Source of the DNA: Sphingomonas rubra
Lineage (GTDB): Bacteria > Pseudomonadota > Alphaproteobacteria > Sphingomonadales > Sphingomonadaceae
Assembly: GCF_900115745.1 (NCBI RefSeq)
Contig: NZ_FOXP01000007.1
Location: 124,001-188,000 of the forward strand
DNA length: 64,000 nt
Direction: 5' to 3'
The notes under the pieces were generated by a model that saw only the letters and a program-made list of their open reading frames with translations, was not told the origin of the DNA and searched no databases. This document shows, in pieces, positions 9,178-16,938 of this stretch (positions are counted from its first letter, which is position 1; the number at the start of each line of letters is the position of its first letter). A program made the translations under genes and the position numbers.

Positions 9178-9909
9178 CTAACGGCAGGCGCGCCAGCCCA
9201 TGCCGCCTCGCGCAGCCTGGTCGAGGTGGAGATGATCCCGGTGTGCCGCGTTGTAGTCGGGCGACAGCGTCGTCGCGAACAGGTCGCACGCCCCGTCGCG
9301 TACCGCGCGGAGAAAGCGGGCGGCGTCGTCGTCGCCCTGCCAGTCGCGCGCGACCGTGATGCGCCGGCCATCGGCGAGGCGGAAGCCGGCGATGTCGATC
9401 GCGTCGGCGGTGGAATGCTCGCTCCAGCTGCCCGCGTCGCGGCCGTAGAGGCGGCGGCAGCTATAACTGCCGAAGTGATCGATCGTGACGATCGGGCTGC
9501 CGAGGATCGAGCGGGCGGCGGGCTGCACCACCTCCCACTCCCATACCGCCAGCGCGGCCGCGACCGGGCAGGCGGTGCCGAGCCCGGCGGGTGCTAAGCC
9601 GATCCGGCGCGGGCCGCCGGCGGTGAAGCGCACGCCGTCGGCGTAGCCGCACTCCCCAGCGCCCGCACGCGGCGGCAGCGCGGTGTAGCGGACGCCGGCG
9701 CGGTCGAGCGCGGCGCGGCAGGCGGGAAAATCGTCGGTGAGCGCGGTGAGCTTGCGGCCGGTGAACAGGCCGACGGGCTGCGCCAGGTCGAGCGGCGTCC
9801 AGGGTAGGTCCTGGGGCCGTCCCCGCAGGCTGCTCCAGGCCAGGAACAGCAGCGCCACCGCGATGCCGCCGCCGACGATCAGCCCGGCGACGCGGCGCAC
9901 CGCTCGCAT
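9178..9909 (-). CDS. Extensin-like C-terminal domain protein
   Basis: 243 aa. One N-terminal membrane segment (residues 8-26) is followed by the bacterial extensin-like C domain: CGYADGVRF, WEWEVVQPAA, IDHFGSYSCRR, EHSTADAIDIAGF and NAAHRDHLHLD. The His/Asp arrangement (H..ADAID...HRDHLHLD) resembles the M15/LAS zinc peptidases, so a periplasmic cell-wall hydrolase role is likely. Its ATG shares one base with the stop of the upstream NUDIX gene (TGATG), so translation is coupled. Confidence 0.87.
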   Translation of the reverse strand: MRAVRRVAGLIVGGGIAVALLFLAWSSLRGRPQDLPWTPLDLAQPVGLFTGRKLTALTDDFPACRAALDRAGVRYTALPPRAGAGECGYADGVRFTAGGPRRIGLAPAGLGTACPVAAALAVWEWEVVQPAARSILGSPIVTIDHFGSYSCRRLYGRDAGSWSEHSTADAIDIAGFRLADGRRITVARDWQGDDDAARFLRAVRDGACDLFATTLSPDYNAAHRDHLHLDQAARGGMGWRACR

Positions 9910-10640
9910 CAGCCGCGCATCGCCGCACCGAGCGGCTCGGCGGTGATCGGGTAGCCGAGATCGTCGGGAATACAGAGCTGGTCGATCCCGCCGCGCCGCT
10001 CAACCGCCGGCGTGATCGTGCGCACCGGGTGGGCGGCGGCATCCGCCACCGCTTCCTCGAATGACGCGAAGCGGGCGAGCCGTTCCAGGTTGCGACGCGT
10101 GGGGTAGATGATCGTCGCAGCGCCCGCGTCGGCGGCGGCGAGCATTGCCGCGGCGGTGGTCCAGCACAGCCGCACATTCTCGGTCTGGTCGACCGTGGCG
10201 ACTGCATCATCGGCTATGCGAGCGAGATAGAAGCGCGTGTCGAAGACACGCACCGGCGCGTGCGCGGGCAGCCAGCGGGCGAACGGCACCAGCTGATCGG
10301 GGGTGAGGCGCAGCCCCGCGGCGGTGAGCAGCGTCTGGAACGCCTCGCCGCGGTGAAGGCCCGCGCGCAGCGCGGCGATGGTGTCGGCCGCGGGGGGCGG
10401 GTGGAGCCCAACGGCGAGCCCCGTCTCCTCGATCGTCTCGCGGATCGCGGCGACGCGGGCGGCGCCTTCGTCGTCGGCGGCGAGCGCGTGGTCACCGGGA
10501 TCGACGCGGCCACCGGGAAACACGCTGGCACCGCCGGCAAAGGCCAGCGCGCGCGACCGCTCCACCATCAGCAGCTCGGGCGGGCCCGATGCGACGGCGC
10601 GGAACAGGACCAGCGTGGCGGCGGGGATCGGATCGGTCAT
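9909..10640 (-). CDS. NUDIX hydrolase
   Basis: 243 aa from ATG 10640. The Nudix box is present but stretched: GGRVDPGDHAL, then AAIRETIEETGLAVG, giving the REXXEE core. The insert between the two halves and the length match the NUDT19-like/CoA-pyrophosphohydrolase-like branch rather than MutT. It probably cleaves a nucleoside-diphosphate-linked substrate; the substrate is unknown. It is the first gene of a two-gene operon with the extensin-like gene. Confidence 0.88.
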   Translation of the reverse strand: MTDPIPAATLVLFRAVASGPPELLMVERSRALAFAGGASVFPGGRVDPGDHALAADDEGAARVAAIRETIEETGLAVGLHPPPAADTIAALRAGLHRGEAFQTLLTAAGLRLTPDQLVPFARWLPAHAPVRVFDTRFYLARIADDAVATVDQTENVRLCWTTAAAMLAAADAGAATIIYPTRRNLERLARFASFEEAVADAAAHPVRTITPAVERRGGIDQLCIPDDLGYPITAEPLGAAMRG

Positions 10641-10693
10641 ACCATGGCACAACGCGTGGATGGACGATCGGTGCGGCCGGCGTGAACGGGCGA

Positions 10694-10719
10694 TGGAGCT
10701 GAGGGGAGTTGAGCTCCTG
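10694..10719 (-). pseudogene. Relict of a tRNA 3' end (tRNA-Ala-like)
   Basis: Twenty-six bases align without gaps to the acceptor and T-arm end of tRNA-Ala at 11925-11950 of this window. There are four mismatches, all transitions (A/G or C/T). The T-stem is broken by the changes, so this is not a functional tRNA. The region upstream to about 10770 could be the decayed rest of the gene but does not fold as a cloverleaf. It lies in the 291-bp gene-free stretch between the NUDIX gene and the aldolase leader ORF. Confidence 0.45.
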
Positions 10720-10931
10720 TCGGCGGCAGGCGGCGATCCGCCGGCCCATCGCGAGTTCGCGCCAGCCTTTGGTGCATCTGACCTCGCGCAACGTCGTGCC
10801 TCGGCGCGGTCCGGCGTCGTTGCCGAGCCATGAACACCATGCGGCGCGATACATCCGGCATCAGCGACGTCGGATCATACTATATTTGCCGTGACAATCC
10901 GTAACCGTGTCACGATAGGCCTCGATGGAGA

Positions 10932-11054
10932 ATGACAGATCTGTCCTATGAATTGCCGGCGGAAGGAAAGGCGGGGACGTTGTTCGAGAAGCGATCGAAC
11001 AGCCACGCGGCGTTCGTCGCCGGCATCACCCGCATCCAGGAGCAGACCGCATGA
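10932..11054 (+). CDS. 40-codon ORF coupled to the KDPGal aldolase; likely remnant
   Basis: 40 aa (MTDLSYELPAEGKAGTLFEK at the start, ending ITRIQEQTA). The stop overlaps the aldolase ATG as ATGA. It reads like the C-terminal tail of a larger enzyme rather than a leader peptide, but there is no continuation upstream (TAA at 10902). I do not recognise the parent. It may be what remains of a sugar-acid dehydratase or kinase gene after a deletion, or a translational coupler for the aldolase. Confidence 0.4.
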   Translation: MTDLSYELPAEGKAGTLFEKRSNSHAAFVAGITRIQEQTA

Positions 11055-11692
11055 ACCATCGGGACCGTTTCGACGAGGCGTTCGCGCACTTCCCGCTCGT
11101 CGCGATCCTGCGCGGGGTTCGCCCCGACGAGGTCGAGGCGATCGGCGAGGAACTGGTCGCCGCGGGGTTCACGATCCTTGAGGTGCCGATGAATTCGCCC
11201 GAACCGCTCGAGAGCGTCGAGCGCCTGGCGCGATCGCTCGCCGGGCGCGCGGTGGTGGGCGCAGGGACGGTACTCCGCGTCGAGGACGTCGCCGCGGTCG
11301 CGGCGGCCGGCGGTACGGTCATCATCGCCCCCAATGCCGACACCGACGTGATCGCCGCCGCCGCCGCCGCGGGGCTGGTCGCCCTTCCCGGCATCGCCAC
11401 GCCGACCGAGGCGTTCGCCGCGCTGGCGGCCGGGGCCGCCGCGCTCAAGCTCTTCCCGGCCGAGGCCGCGTCCCCGGCGGTGCTCAAGGCGATGCGGGCG
11501 GTACTGCCGCAGGGGACGCGCATCCTCCCCGTCGGCGGCATCGCGCCCGACACGATGGCGCCGTGGCAGGAGGCGGGTGCGGCCGGTTTCGGGCTCGGCT
11601 CCGCCCTCTACAAGCCGGGCATGACCGCGGCGGAGGTGGGCGAGCGTGCCCGTGCCTTCGCCGCGGCGCTCGGCGACACGGCTCGGGCTTGA
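11051..11692 (+). CDS. dgoA: 2-dehydro-3-deoxy-6-phosphogalactonate aldolase
   Basis: 213 aa. KDPG/KDPGal aldolase fold: LVAILRGVRPDE start, catalytic Glu in ILEVPMNSP, VVGAGTV, and Schiff-base Lys in ALKLFPAE, with PVGGI near the C-terminus. The MNSPEPLESV segment is typical of the KDPGal (DgoA) branch rather than Eda. It cleaves KDPGal to pyruvate and glyceraldehyde-3-phosphate. The gene stands alone: no dgoK or galactonate dehydratase is adjacent, apart from the 40-codon remnant overlapping its start. Confidence 0.9.
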   Translation: MNHRDRFDEAFAHFPLVAILRGVRPDEVEAIGEELVAAGFTILEVPMNSPEPLESVERLARSLAGRAVVGAGTVLRVEDVAAVAAAGGTVIIAPNADTDVIAAAAAAGLVALPGIATPTEAFAALAAGAAALKLFPAEAASPAVLKAMRAVLPQGTRILPVGGIAPDTMAPWQEAGAAGFGLGSALYKPGMTAAEVGERARAFAAALGDTARA

Positions 11693-11921
11693 GGGCTGAC
11701 GCGCTTGTACGCCGCGCGGCGTGCCCCCACACGGCGAATAACGGTGCGTCATGTCGCTCCGCCCATCACGCTGGCCCGAGCCACCAAGCGATCGGGGTGC
11801 TGTCGATTCCGTCCAGGTCGATCCGACGCGCCCTCGATGAGAAGGCTTCAGCAGCATAACCGAAGCGGCTGCTGACGGCGACTGACGTCTCGATTGCCTG
11901 GGAAATTGTCGAACGGGCGGG

Positions 11922-11997
11922 TGGTGGAGCTGAGGGGAATCGAACCCCTGACCTCTGCAGTGCGATTGCAGCGCTCTCCCATCTGAGCTACAGCCCC
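11922..11997 (-). tRNA. tRNA-Ala (anticodon CGC)
   Basis: 76-nt cloverleaf on the minus strand including encoded CCA. Acceptor GGGGCTG pairs with CAGCTCC; the anticodon stem CTGCA/TGCAG encloses loop ATCGCAC, giving CGC. The T-arm contains GTTCGATTC. It reads GCG codons. Confidence 0.96.
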
Positions 11998-12233
11998 GCA
12001 CCCGTTCGGGCACCCGGCCGCGACCGGGTGCGCCGCCTTTACCGGGCCGCATCCGGGGATGCAACAAGGGGTACGCGATCCGCCGCATTCTTTTTCGCCG
12101 CGGCGAGTGGCGACGTGTTCGCGACCGGCGGAGCGGGGCGGGCCGGAACACCCGCGCGAAACAGTCGTTTTCCCGCCAGCAACCGCGCCTCGCGCGAGAC
12201 GGGGCGGGTCGCCGCAGGAAAACGGAGACAGCC

Positions 12234-13301
12234 ATGGTGTACGATCGCAATTCGCGCGAGGGCACTCGCGCCGGCCAGTTCGATTACGAGCGGGATTACG
12301 GCTCGGGCCGGGACAACACATATTCCAGCGCGCGCGAATATGGGGCGGCAGGCATGTACGGCGACGGTCGGGACGATCGCGGCGGTTACGGGCGGTCGGA
12401 CGCGGGGCGCGGCTATGGCGACCGGCAGGGCTATGGCGATCGCCAAGGGTACGGCGATCGGCAGGACTATGGCCGCCGGGCGTACGGCGCGCAGGACTAC
12501 GGCCACGACCGATATCGCCAGCGCGACCAGTACGGCCGTGGTCAGCAGCAGCGCTCCGACTATCATGGCGCCTATGCCGATGACGGTCGGCCGTTCGAGG
12601 ATGTCGGCCGCAACCGCCACGCCGACGACGATAACCGTCGCCAGGGCCAGCGCGGCGGTTACGGACGCCAGCCGCAGGGCTATCAGTACGAGGATCGCGG
12701 CTTTATCGAGCGCGCGGGCGACGAGGTCCGTTCCTGGTTCGGCGACGACGAGGCCGAGCGTCGGCGCGAGCAGGACCAGCGCTACGACGAGCGCGCCGAG
12801 CGCGGTCGCCAGGGGCACCGCGACGAGGATTACCATAGCTGGCGTTCCGAGCAGATCGCGTCGCTCGACCGCGACTATGACGAGTACCGGCAGGAGAACC
12901 GCTCGCGCTTCCACAACGAGTTCTCGACTTGGCGCACGGGACGGCAGGGTCAGCGCGACCAGTTGAGCAAGGTGACCGAGCATCAGGAAGTGGTCGGCTC
13001 CGACGGTCAGCACGTCGGTACGGTCGACAAGGTGAAGGGCGATCGCATCCTGCTGACCAAGAACGACAAGGATGCGGGTGGCCAGCACCACTCGATCCCG
13101 TCGAGCTGGATCACGTCCGTCGACGACAAGGTGACTCTGAACCGATCGGCCGACGAGGCCAAGCAGGCGTGGCGCGACGAGGATCGCAAGTCGGCGACGG
13201 TCGGCTACGGTGACAACGCCAAGGACCGCGACCAGGGCGGCAACGACGGCCGCGACGCGCAGGGCCGCGGGCTGAACCGCAGCTTCTCCGGCACCTACTG
13301 A
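12234..13301 (+). CDS. DUF2171 protein with Tyr/Gly/Arg-rich repeat region
   Basis: 355 aa. The first two thirds are low complexity, rich in Tyr, Gly, Asp, Arg and Gln, with a tandem YGDRQG hexamer (three copies near residues 61-78) and many further YG-R/D variants. The C-terminal 100 residues carry the DUF2171/PRC-like domain (EVVGSDGQHVGTVDKVKGDRILL, then HHSIPSSWI). No signal peptide is visible. Such architectures are common stress-associated proteins in Sphingomonas; the disordered part may be prone to phase separation, which is inference. A strong terminator follows. Confidence 0.75.
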   Translation: MVYDRNSREGTRAGQFDYERDYGSGRDNTYSSAREYGAAGMYGDGRDDRGGYGRSDAGRGYGDRQGYGDRQGYGDRQDYGRRAYGAQDYGHDRYRQRDQYGRGQQQRSDYHGAYADDGRPFEDVGRNRHADDDNRRQGQRGGYGRQPQGYQYEDRGFIERAGDEVRSWFGDDEAERRREQDQRYDERAERGRQGHRDEDYHSWRSEQIASLDRDYDEYRQENRSRFHNEFSTWRTGRQGQRDQLSKVTEHQEVVGSDGQHVGTVDKVKGDRILLTKNDKDAGGQHHSIPSSWITSVDDKVTLNRSADEAKQAWRDEDRKSATVGYGDNAKDRDQGGNDGRDAQGRGLNRSFSGTY

Positions 13302-13325
13302 ACCGTAGGTAGCGGCAAGGACGAG

Positions 13326-13358
13326 GGGGCTCCGGGCGCAAGCCCGGAGCCCCTTTTC
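13326..13358 (+). terminator. Rho-independent terminator after the DUF2171 gene
   Basis: An 11-12 bp perfect GC stem (GGGGCTCCGGG / CCCGGAGCCCC) with a short loop is followed by TTTT, 25 bp downstream of the stop codon. Confidence 0.9.
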
Positions 13359-13416
13359 GTTTGCGTGGGGGCGTGGATCGCGGCACGTCCAACCGATCAC
13401 CTCAGGAGACCGATCG

Positions 13417-14403
13417 ATGCCCCGCGCCTGGACCCTCGCCGCCCGCCCGCAAGGCATGCCCCGGTCGACCGACTTCGCGATCGTCGACCTGCCCGTGCGC
13501 GATCTGGCCGAGGGCGAAGTGCGCGTCGCCAATCGCTGGCTGTCGGTCGACCCGTACATGCGCGGGCGGATGAACGACGTGAAAAGCTACGTGCCGCCGT
13601 TCCAGATCGGTGCGCCGATGGAGGGCGGCGCGGTCGGCGAGGTGGTGGAAAGCCGCGATGCGGGCCTGAAGCCCGGCGACATGGTGCAGCACATGCTCGG
13701 CTGGCGCGACGAGGCGGTTGGGCCGGCATCGGCGTTCCACAAGCTGCCGCTGCTCGACGTGCCGCCGCAGGCGTTCCTGGGCCAGTTCGGGATGCCGGGG
13801 ATGACCGCCTATTTCGGGCTGCTCGCAGTGGCGGAGGCGAAGGCCGGCGACACGGTGTTCGTGTCCGCGGCGGCGGGGGCGGTAGGCTCGACCGTCGTGC
13901 AGGTCGCCAAGGCCAAGGGGATGACGGTGATCGGCTCGGCCGGCGGGCCGGACAAGGTGGCGTGGGTCCGCTCGCTCGGCGCGGACGCGGTGATCGACTA
14001 CAAGGCGGGGCCGGTCGCCAAGGCGCTGGGCGAGGCGGCGCCGAAAGGGATCGACGTGTATTTCGACAATGTCGGCGGCGATCATCTCGACGCGGCGCTG
14101 GCCCACGCCCGGCCGCGTGCGCGGTTCGCGATCTGCGGCATGATCGACGTGTACAACGATGCCAAGCCGACCCAGCTCAAATATCTCGCGCGGCTGATCG
14201 GCAACCGTGTGCGGATGGAGGGCTTCATCGTCAGCGACCATATGGGTCGCGCGGAGGAGTTCTACCGCGACATGGGCGCAATGCTGGCCGCCGGCACGCT
14301 GCGCCGCGAGGAGACGGTGCACGACGGGCTGGACGCGATGCCCGACGCCTTTCTGGGCCTGTTCAGCGGCGGGAACACGGGCAAGATGCTGGTGCGGGTG
14401 TAA
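13417..14403 (+). CDS. NADP-dependent MDR-family oxidoreductase (zinc-independent)
   Basis: 328 aa. It has the leukotriene-B4-dehydrogenase/CurA-like pattern: LSVDPYMRGRM, GEVVESRDAGLKPGD, GQFGMPGMTAYFGL and the nucleotide-binding VFVSAAAGAVGSTVVQVAKAKG, then YFDNVGGDHLDAAL. It probably reduces activated C=C bonds of alpha,beta-unsaturated carbonyls with NADPH in the cytosol. No zinc ligands of the alcohol-dehydrogenase type are present. ATG 13417 follows CAGGAG. Confidence 0.9.
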   Translation: MPRAWTLAARPQGMPRSTDFAIVDLPVRDLAEGEVRVANRWLSVDPYMRGRMNDVKSYVPPFQIGAPMEGGAVGEVVESRDAGLKPGDMVQHMLGWRDEAVGPASAFHKLPLLDVPPQAFLGQFGMPGMTAYFGLLAVAEAKAGDTVFVSAAAGAVGSTVVQVAKAKGMTVIGSAGGPDKVAWVRSLGADAVIDYKAGPVAKALGEAAPKGIDVYFDNVGGDHLDAALAHARPRARFAICGMIDVYNDAKPTQLKYLARLIGNRVRMEGFIVSDHMGRAEEFYRDMGAMLAAGTLRREETVHDGLDAMPDAFLGLFSGGNTGKMLVRV

Positions 14404-14430
14404 CCGGCGACTTCAAGCGGAGCAACGATC

Positions 14431-15318
14431 TCAGACCGCGCCCGCTGCGAAGGTATCGCACTGCGCGGGGTCGGCGGTCTGCAGCCCGCGGCGCAGCCAA
14501 TATTGCCGCTGTGCGGAGGTGCCGTGGGTGAAGCTCTCCGGCGATGCACGACCCTGGGTCAGCGTGTCGTCGCCGATCGCCGCCGCGGCGGTCATCCCCT
14601 CCTCGATGTCGCCGGGTTCGAGCCGATCACGGTTGAGCCCGGCCCAGACACCCGCGTAGCAATCCGCCTGGAGCTCCAGCCGGACCGAGGCTGCGTTGCC
14701 CTCCGCCTGCCCCGAGGAACGCTGGATGTTCTGCACGCGCTCGGAGGCGCCGGTCAGCGACTGGATGTGATGGCCGAATTCGTGTGCGACGACGTAATAT
14801 TGGGCAAAGTCGCCGCGCGCACCGAAGCGGTTGGCCAACTCGTTGAAGAAAGCGGTGTCCAGATAGATGTCGTTGTCGCTCGGGCAGTAGAACGGGCCCG
14901 AGGCCGACATCGCCGCACCGCAGCCGGACTGGTCGCCGTCGGTGTAGAAGCGCAGTCCGGGCGGGGCGAAGCGCTGTCCGTTGCGGGCGAACACGGCTTC
15001 CCACGTATTCTCCGCCGAGCTGAAGGCGTTACAGGTCGTACGACGCTCCGGACTGGCGTCGCAGACGGAGGCGACGCTGGTGCCACCAGAGCGCGACGTC
15101 GTCGTCGGCGCGCTGCCGCCGCCGAACATGGAGCCGAGATTGCCGAGGCCACCGAACAGCGCCAGGACGATCAGCACCACGACGATGCCGCCGCAGCCGA
15201 AGCGGCTGCCGATCAGCGGCAGCAGCCCGAAGAGGAGGCCGCCGCCACCGCCGCCGAACCCGCCGCCGCCCTGCGCCTCACCGACATCGATGTCGTTATC
15301 GTAATCGTCGAGCCGCAT
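14431..15318 (-). CDS. Neutral zinc metallopeptidase, YpfJ/KPN_02809 family
   Basis: 295 aa from ATG 15318. A short acidic N-terminus and Gly-rich linker are followed by one membrane segment (about residues 30-60). The catalytic HEFGHHIQSLTG motif follows, with a downstream Glu in the ELQADCYAG segment. The protein is anchored in the inner membrane with its catalytic domain in the periplasm. It is divergent from bdhA by about 100 bp. Confidence 0.92.
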   Translation of the reverse strand: MRLDDYDNDIDVGEAQGGGGFGGGGGGLLFGLLPLIGSRFGCGGIVVVLIVLALFGGLGNLGSMFGGGSAPTTTSRSGGTSVASVCDASPERRTTCNAFSSAENTWEAVFARNGQRFAPPGLRFYTDGDQSGCGAAMSASGPFYCPSDNDIYLDTAFFNELANRFGARGDFAQYYVVAHEFGHHIQSLTGASERVQNIQRSSGQAEGNAASVRLELQADCYAGVWAGLNRDRLEPGDIEEGMTAAAAIGDDTLTQGRASPESFTHGTSAQRQYWLRRGLQTADPAQCDTFAAGAV

Positions 15319-15420
15319 GAGAGTCCGCCTGCCAAGTCGTTGCGCGGGTGAAATGCATGAGGATGCGCGGTTGATCCATCGCGCCCGCGCCCGCATGACG
15401 GCGGCGAAGGAGAAGGCCCC

Positions 15421-16206
15421 ATGTTCCTGCGAGGAAAGACCGCGATCGTCACCGGATCGACCTCCGGCATCGGCCTGGCCTACGCGCGTGCCTTCGCCGC
15501 GGAGGGGGCGAGCGTCGTCCTCAACGGCTTCGGCGAGGCGGACGCGATCGAGGCGATCCGCGCCGAACTGGCCGCGACGAGCGGCGCGGCGGCGCTGTAC
15601 GACCCCGCCGACATGACCCGGCCGGACGAGATCGCCGCCATGGTCGAGCGCGCCGTGGCGGAGACGGGCGGCTGCGACATCGCGGTGTCAAACGCCGGCA
15701 TCCAGCACGTCTCCCCCGTAGCCGAGTTCCCGCGCGACAAATGGGACGCGGTGATCGCGATCAACCTGTCGGCGGTGTTCCACCTGACCCAGGCGGCGAT
15801 CCCGCACATGGTGGCAAAGGGCTGGGGCCGGCTGATCGCCACCGCGTCGGCCCACTCGCTGGTCGCGAGCCCCAACAAGGCCGCCTACGTCGCCGCCAAG
15901 CACGGCGTGGTCGGGCTGACCAAGACGGTGGCGCTGGAACTGGCGCGCACCGGCGTCACCGCCAACTGCCTGTCGCCCGGTTATGTCTGGACGCCGCTGG
16001 TGGAGAACCAGATCCCGGACACGATGCGCGCGCGCGGGCTGACGCGCGAGCAGGTGATGAACGACGTGCTGCTCGCCGCGCAGCCGACCAAGCAGTTCGT
16101 TACGCCCGAGCAGGTCGCCGCCGCCGCGCTGTTCCTGTGCCGGGACGAGGCGGCGCAGGTGACGGGCGCAAACTGGTCGATGGACGGCGGGTGGACGGCG
16201 GCGTGA
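15421..16206 (+). CDS. bdhA: 3-hydroxybutyrate dehydrogenase
   Basis: 261 aa classical SDR. The NAD-binding TGSTSGIGLAYA is at residues 11-22; NAGIQHV and the catalytic Ser-Tyr-Lys (SAHSLVASPNKAAYVAAK) follow. The C-terminal QPTKQFVTPEQVAA segment is characteristic of the D-3-hydroxybutyrate dehydrogenase branch. It interconverts 3-hydroxybutyrate and acetoacetate with NAD in PHB/ketone-body turnover. ATG 15421 follows GGCGAAGGAGAAGGCCCC. Its stop overlaps the GTG of the next gene. Confidence 0.92.
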   Translation: MFLRGKTAIVTGSTSGIGLAYARAFAAEGASVVLNGFGEADAIEAIRAELAATSGAAALYDPADMTRPDEIAAMVERAVAETGGCDIAVSNAGIQHVSPVAEFPRDKWDAVIAINLSAVFHLTQAAIPHMVAKGWGRLIATASAHSLVASPNKAAYVAAKHGVVGLTKTVALELARTGVTANCLSPGYVWTPLVENQIPDTMRARGLTREQVMNDVLLAAQPTKQFVTPEQVAAAALFLCRDEAAQVTGANWSMDGGWTAA

Positions 16207-16811
16207 CCGCGCCGGCGGTCGTTGCGCTGCTGCTCGCGGCCTCTATGCCCGGCTCGTCGGCCGGGCCCGATCGGCCGCCTGGGCCCAGCGAGTGGCGTCG
16301 CGTCGCCAGCCCTGCCGACCGTGCCCGTCTGCGCGGCTGGCGATCCGCCTGGATGGAGGCGCTGGCGCAGGTAAGGGGGCAGGACGGCGGCGCAATCGCC
16401 GCCGATCCCGTGCTGTTCGATCCCGACCGCGCGCTGGAGGAGCCGGTACTCCCCCCCGGCCGCTATCGTTGCCGTACCGTCAAGCTGGGGCGCAAGGCCG
16501 CCGGCGGCCTCGGCTACGGCGCCTATCCCTGGTTCCGCTGTATGGTCGGTCCGGGGGCGGTGCCGGGCTTCGCCAAGGTCGATGGGTCGCAGCGGCAGGT
16601 GGGCAAGATCTATCCCGACACCGACGCGCGGGCGGTGTTTCTCGGCACCCTGTCGCTGGGCGACGAGCGCGGCGCGATCCGCTATCGCCGCGATCCGCAA
16701 CGCGACGTTGCGGGCTGGGTGGAGCGGATCGGCGAGCGGCGCTGGCGGATCGCCTTCCCCTATCCCGCCTACGAGTCGACGCTGGATCTGATGGAACTGG
16801 TGCCGGGCTGA
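16203..16811 (+). CDS. DUF4893 domain-containing protein
   Basis: 202 aa from GTG 16203, which overlaps the bdhA stop as GTGA. A short hydrophobic N-terminus is a likely signal peptide. It is followed by the DUF4893 pattern (SEWRRVASPADRARLRGW, then PGRYRCRTVKLG, FRCMVG and ERRWRIAFPYP). Its role is unknown; it is probably periplasmic. Translational coupling to bdhA may be incidental. Confidence 0.8.
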   Translation: MTAPAVVALLLAASMPGSSAGPDRPPGPSEWRRVASPADRARLRGWRSAWMEALAQVRGQDGGAIAADPVLFDPDRALEEPVLPPGRYRCRTVKLGRKAAGGLGYGAYPWFRCMVGPGAVPGFAKVDGSQRQVGKIYPDTDARAVFLGTLSLGDERGAIRYRRDPQRDVAGWVERIGERRWRIAFPYPAYESTLDLMELVPG

Positions 16812-16832
16812 GGGTAGGCAGGCAATCCCCAA

Positions 16833-16915
16833 CCGTTTTTGCTGAGCGAAGTCGAAGCACTGCCGCAACCGGACCGTCCTCGGCCTGTCCTTCGACTTCG
16901 CTCAGGACGAACGGA
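16833..16915. repeat. REP-like dispersed palindrome (CTTCGACTTCGCTCA type), copy 1
   Basis: Inverted arms TGAGCGAAGTCGAAG (16843-16857) and CTTCGACTTCGCTCA (16890-16904), the second followed by GGACGAACGG. The same arms recur at 27125-27193. Repeats of this type are widespread between convergent genes in sphingomonads. Here it lies between the DUF4893 gene and the 3' end of purK and could form a bidirectional terminator hairpin. Confidence 0.85.
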
Positions 16916-16938
16916 GGCCGCTCGGGCTGAAATTGGCG

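Noticed and set aside
12421-12470. Tandem DNA repeat that might be a CRISPR array
   Set aside because: The units are 18 bp, adjacent without spacers and in frame with the YGDRQG protein repeat.
12039-13559. 506-codon minus-strand open frame, Val/Ala/Leu-rich
   Set aside because: It is the complement of the repetitive DUF2171 gene; hydrophobicity is an artefact of the Tyr/Gly/Arg codons on the other strand.
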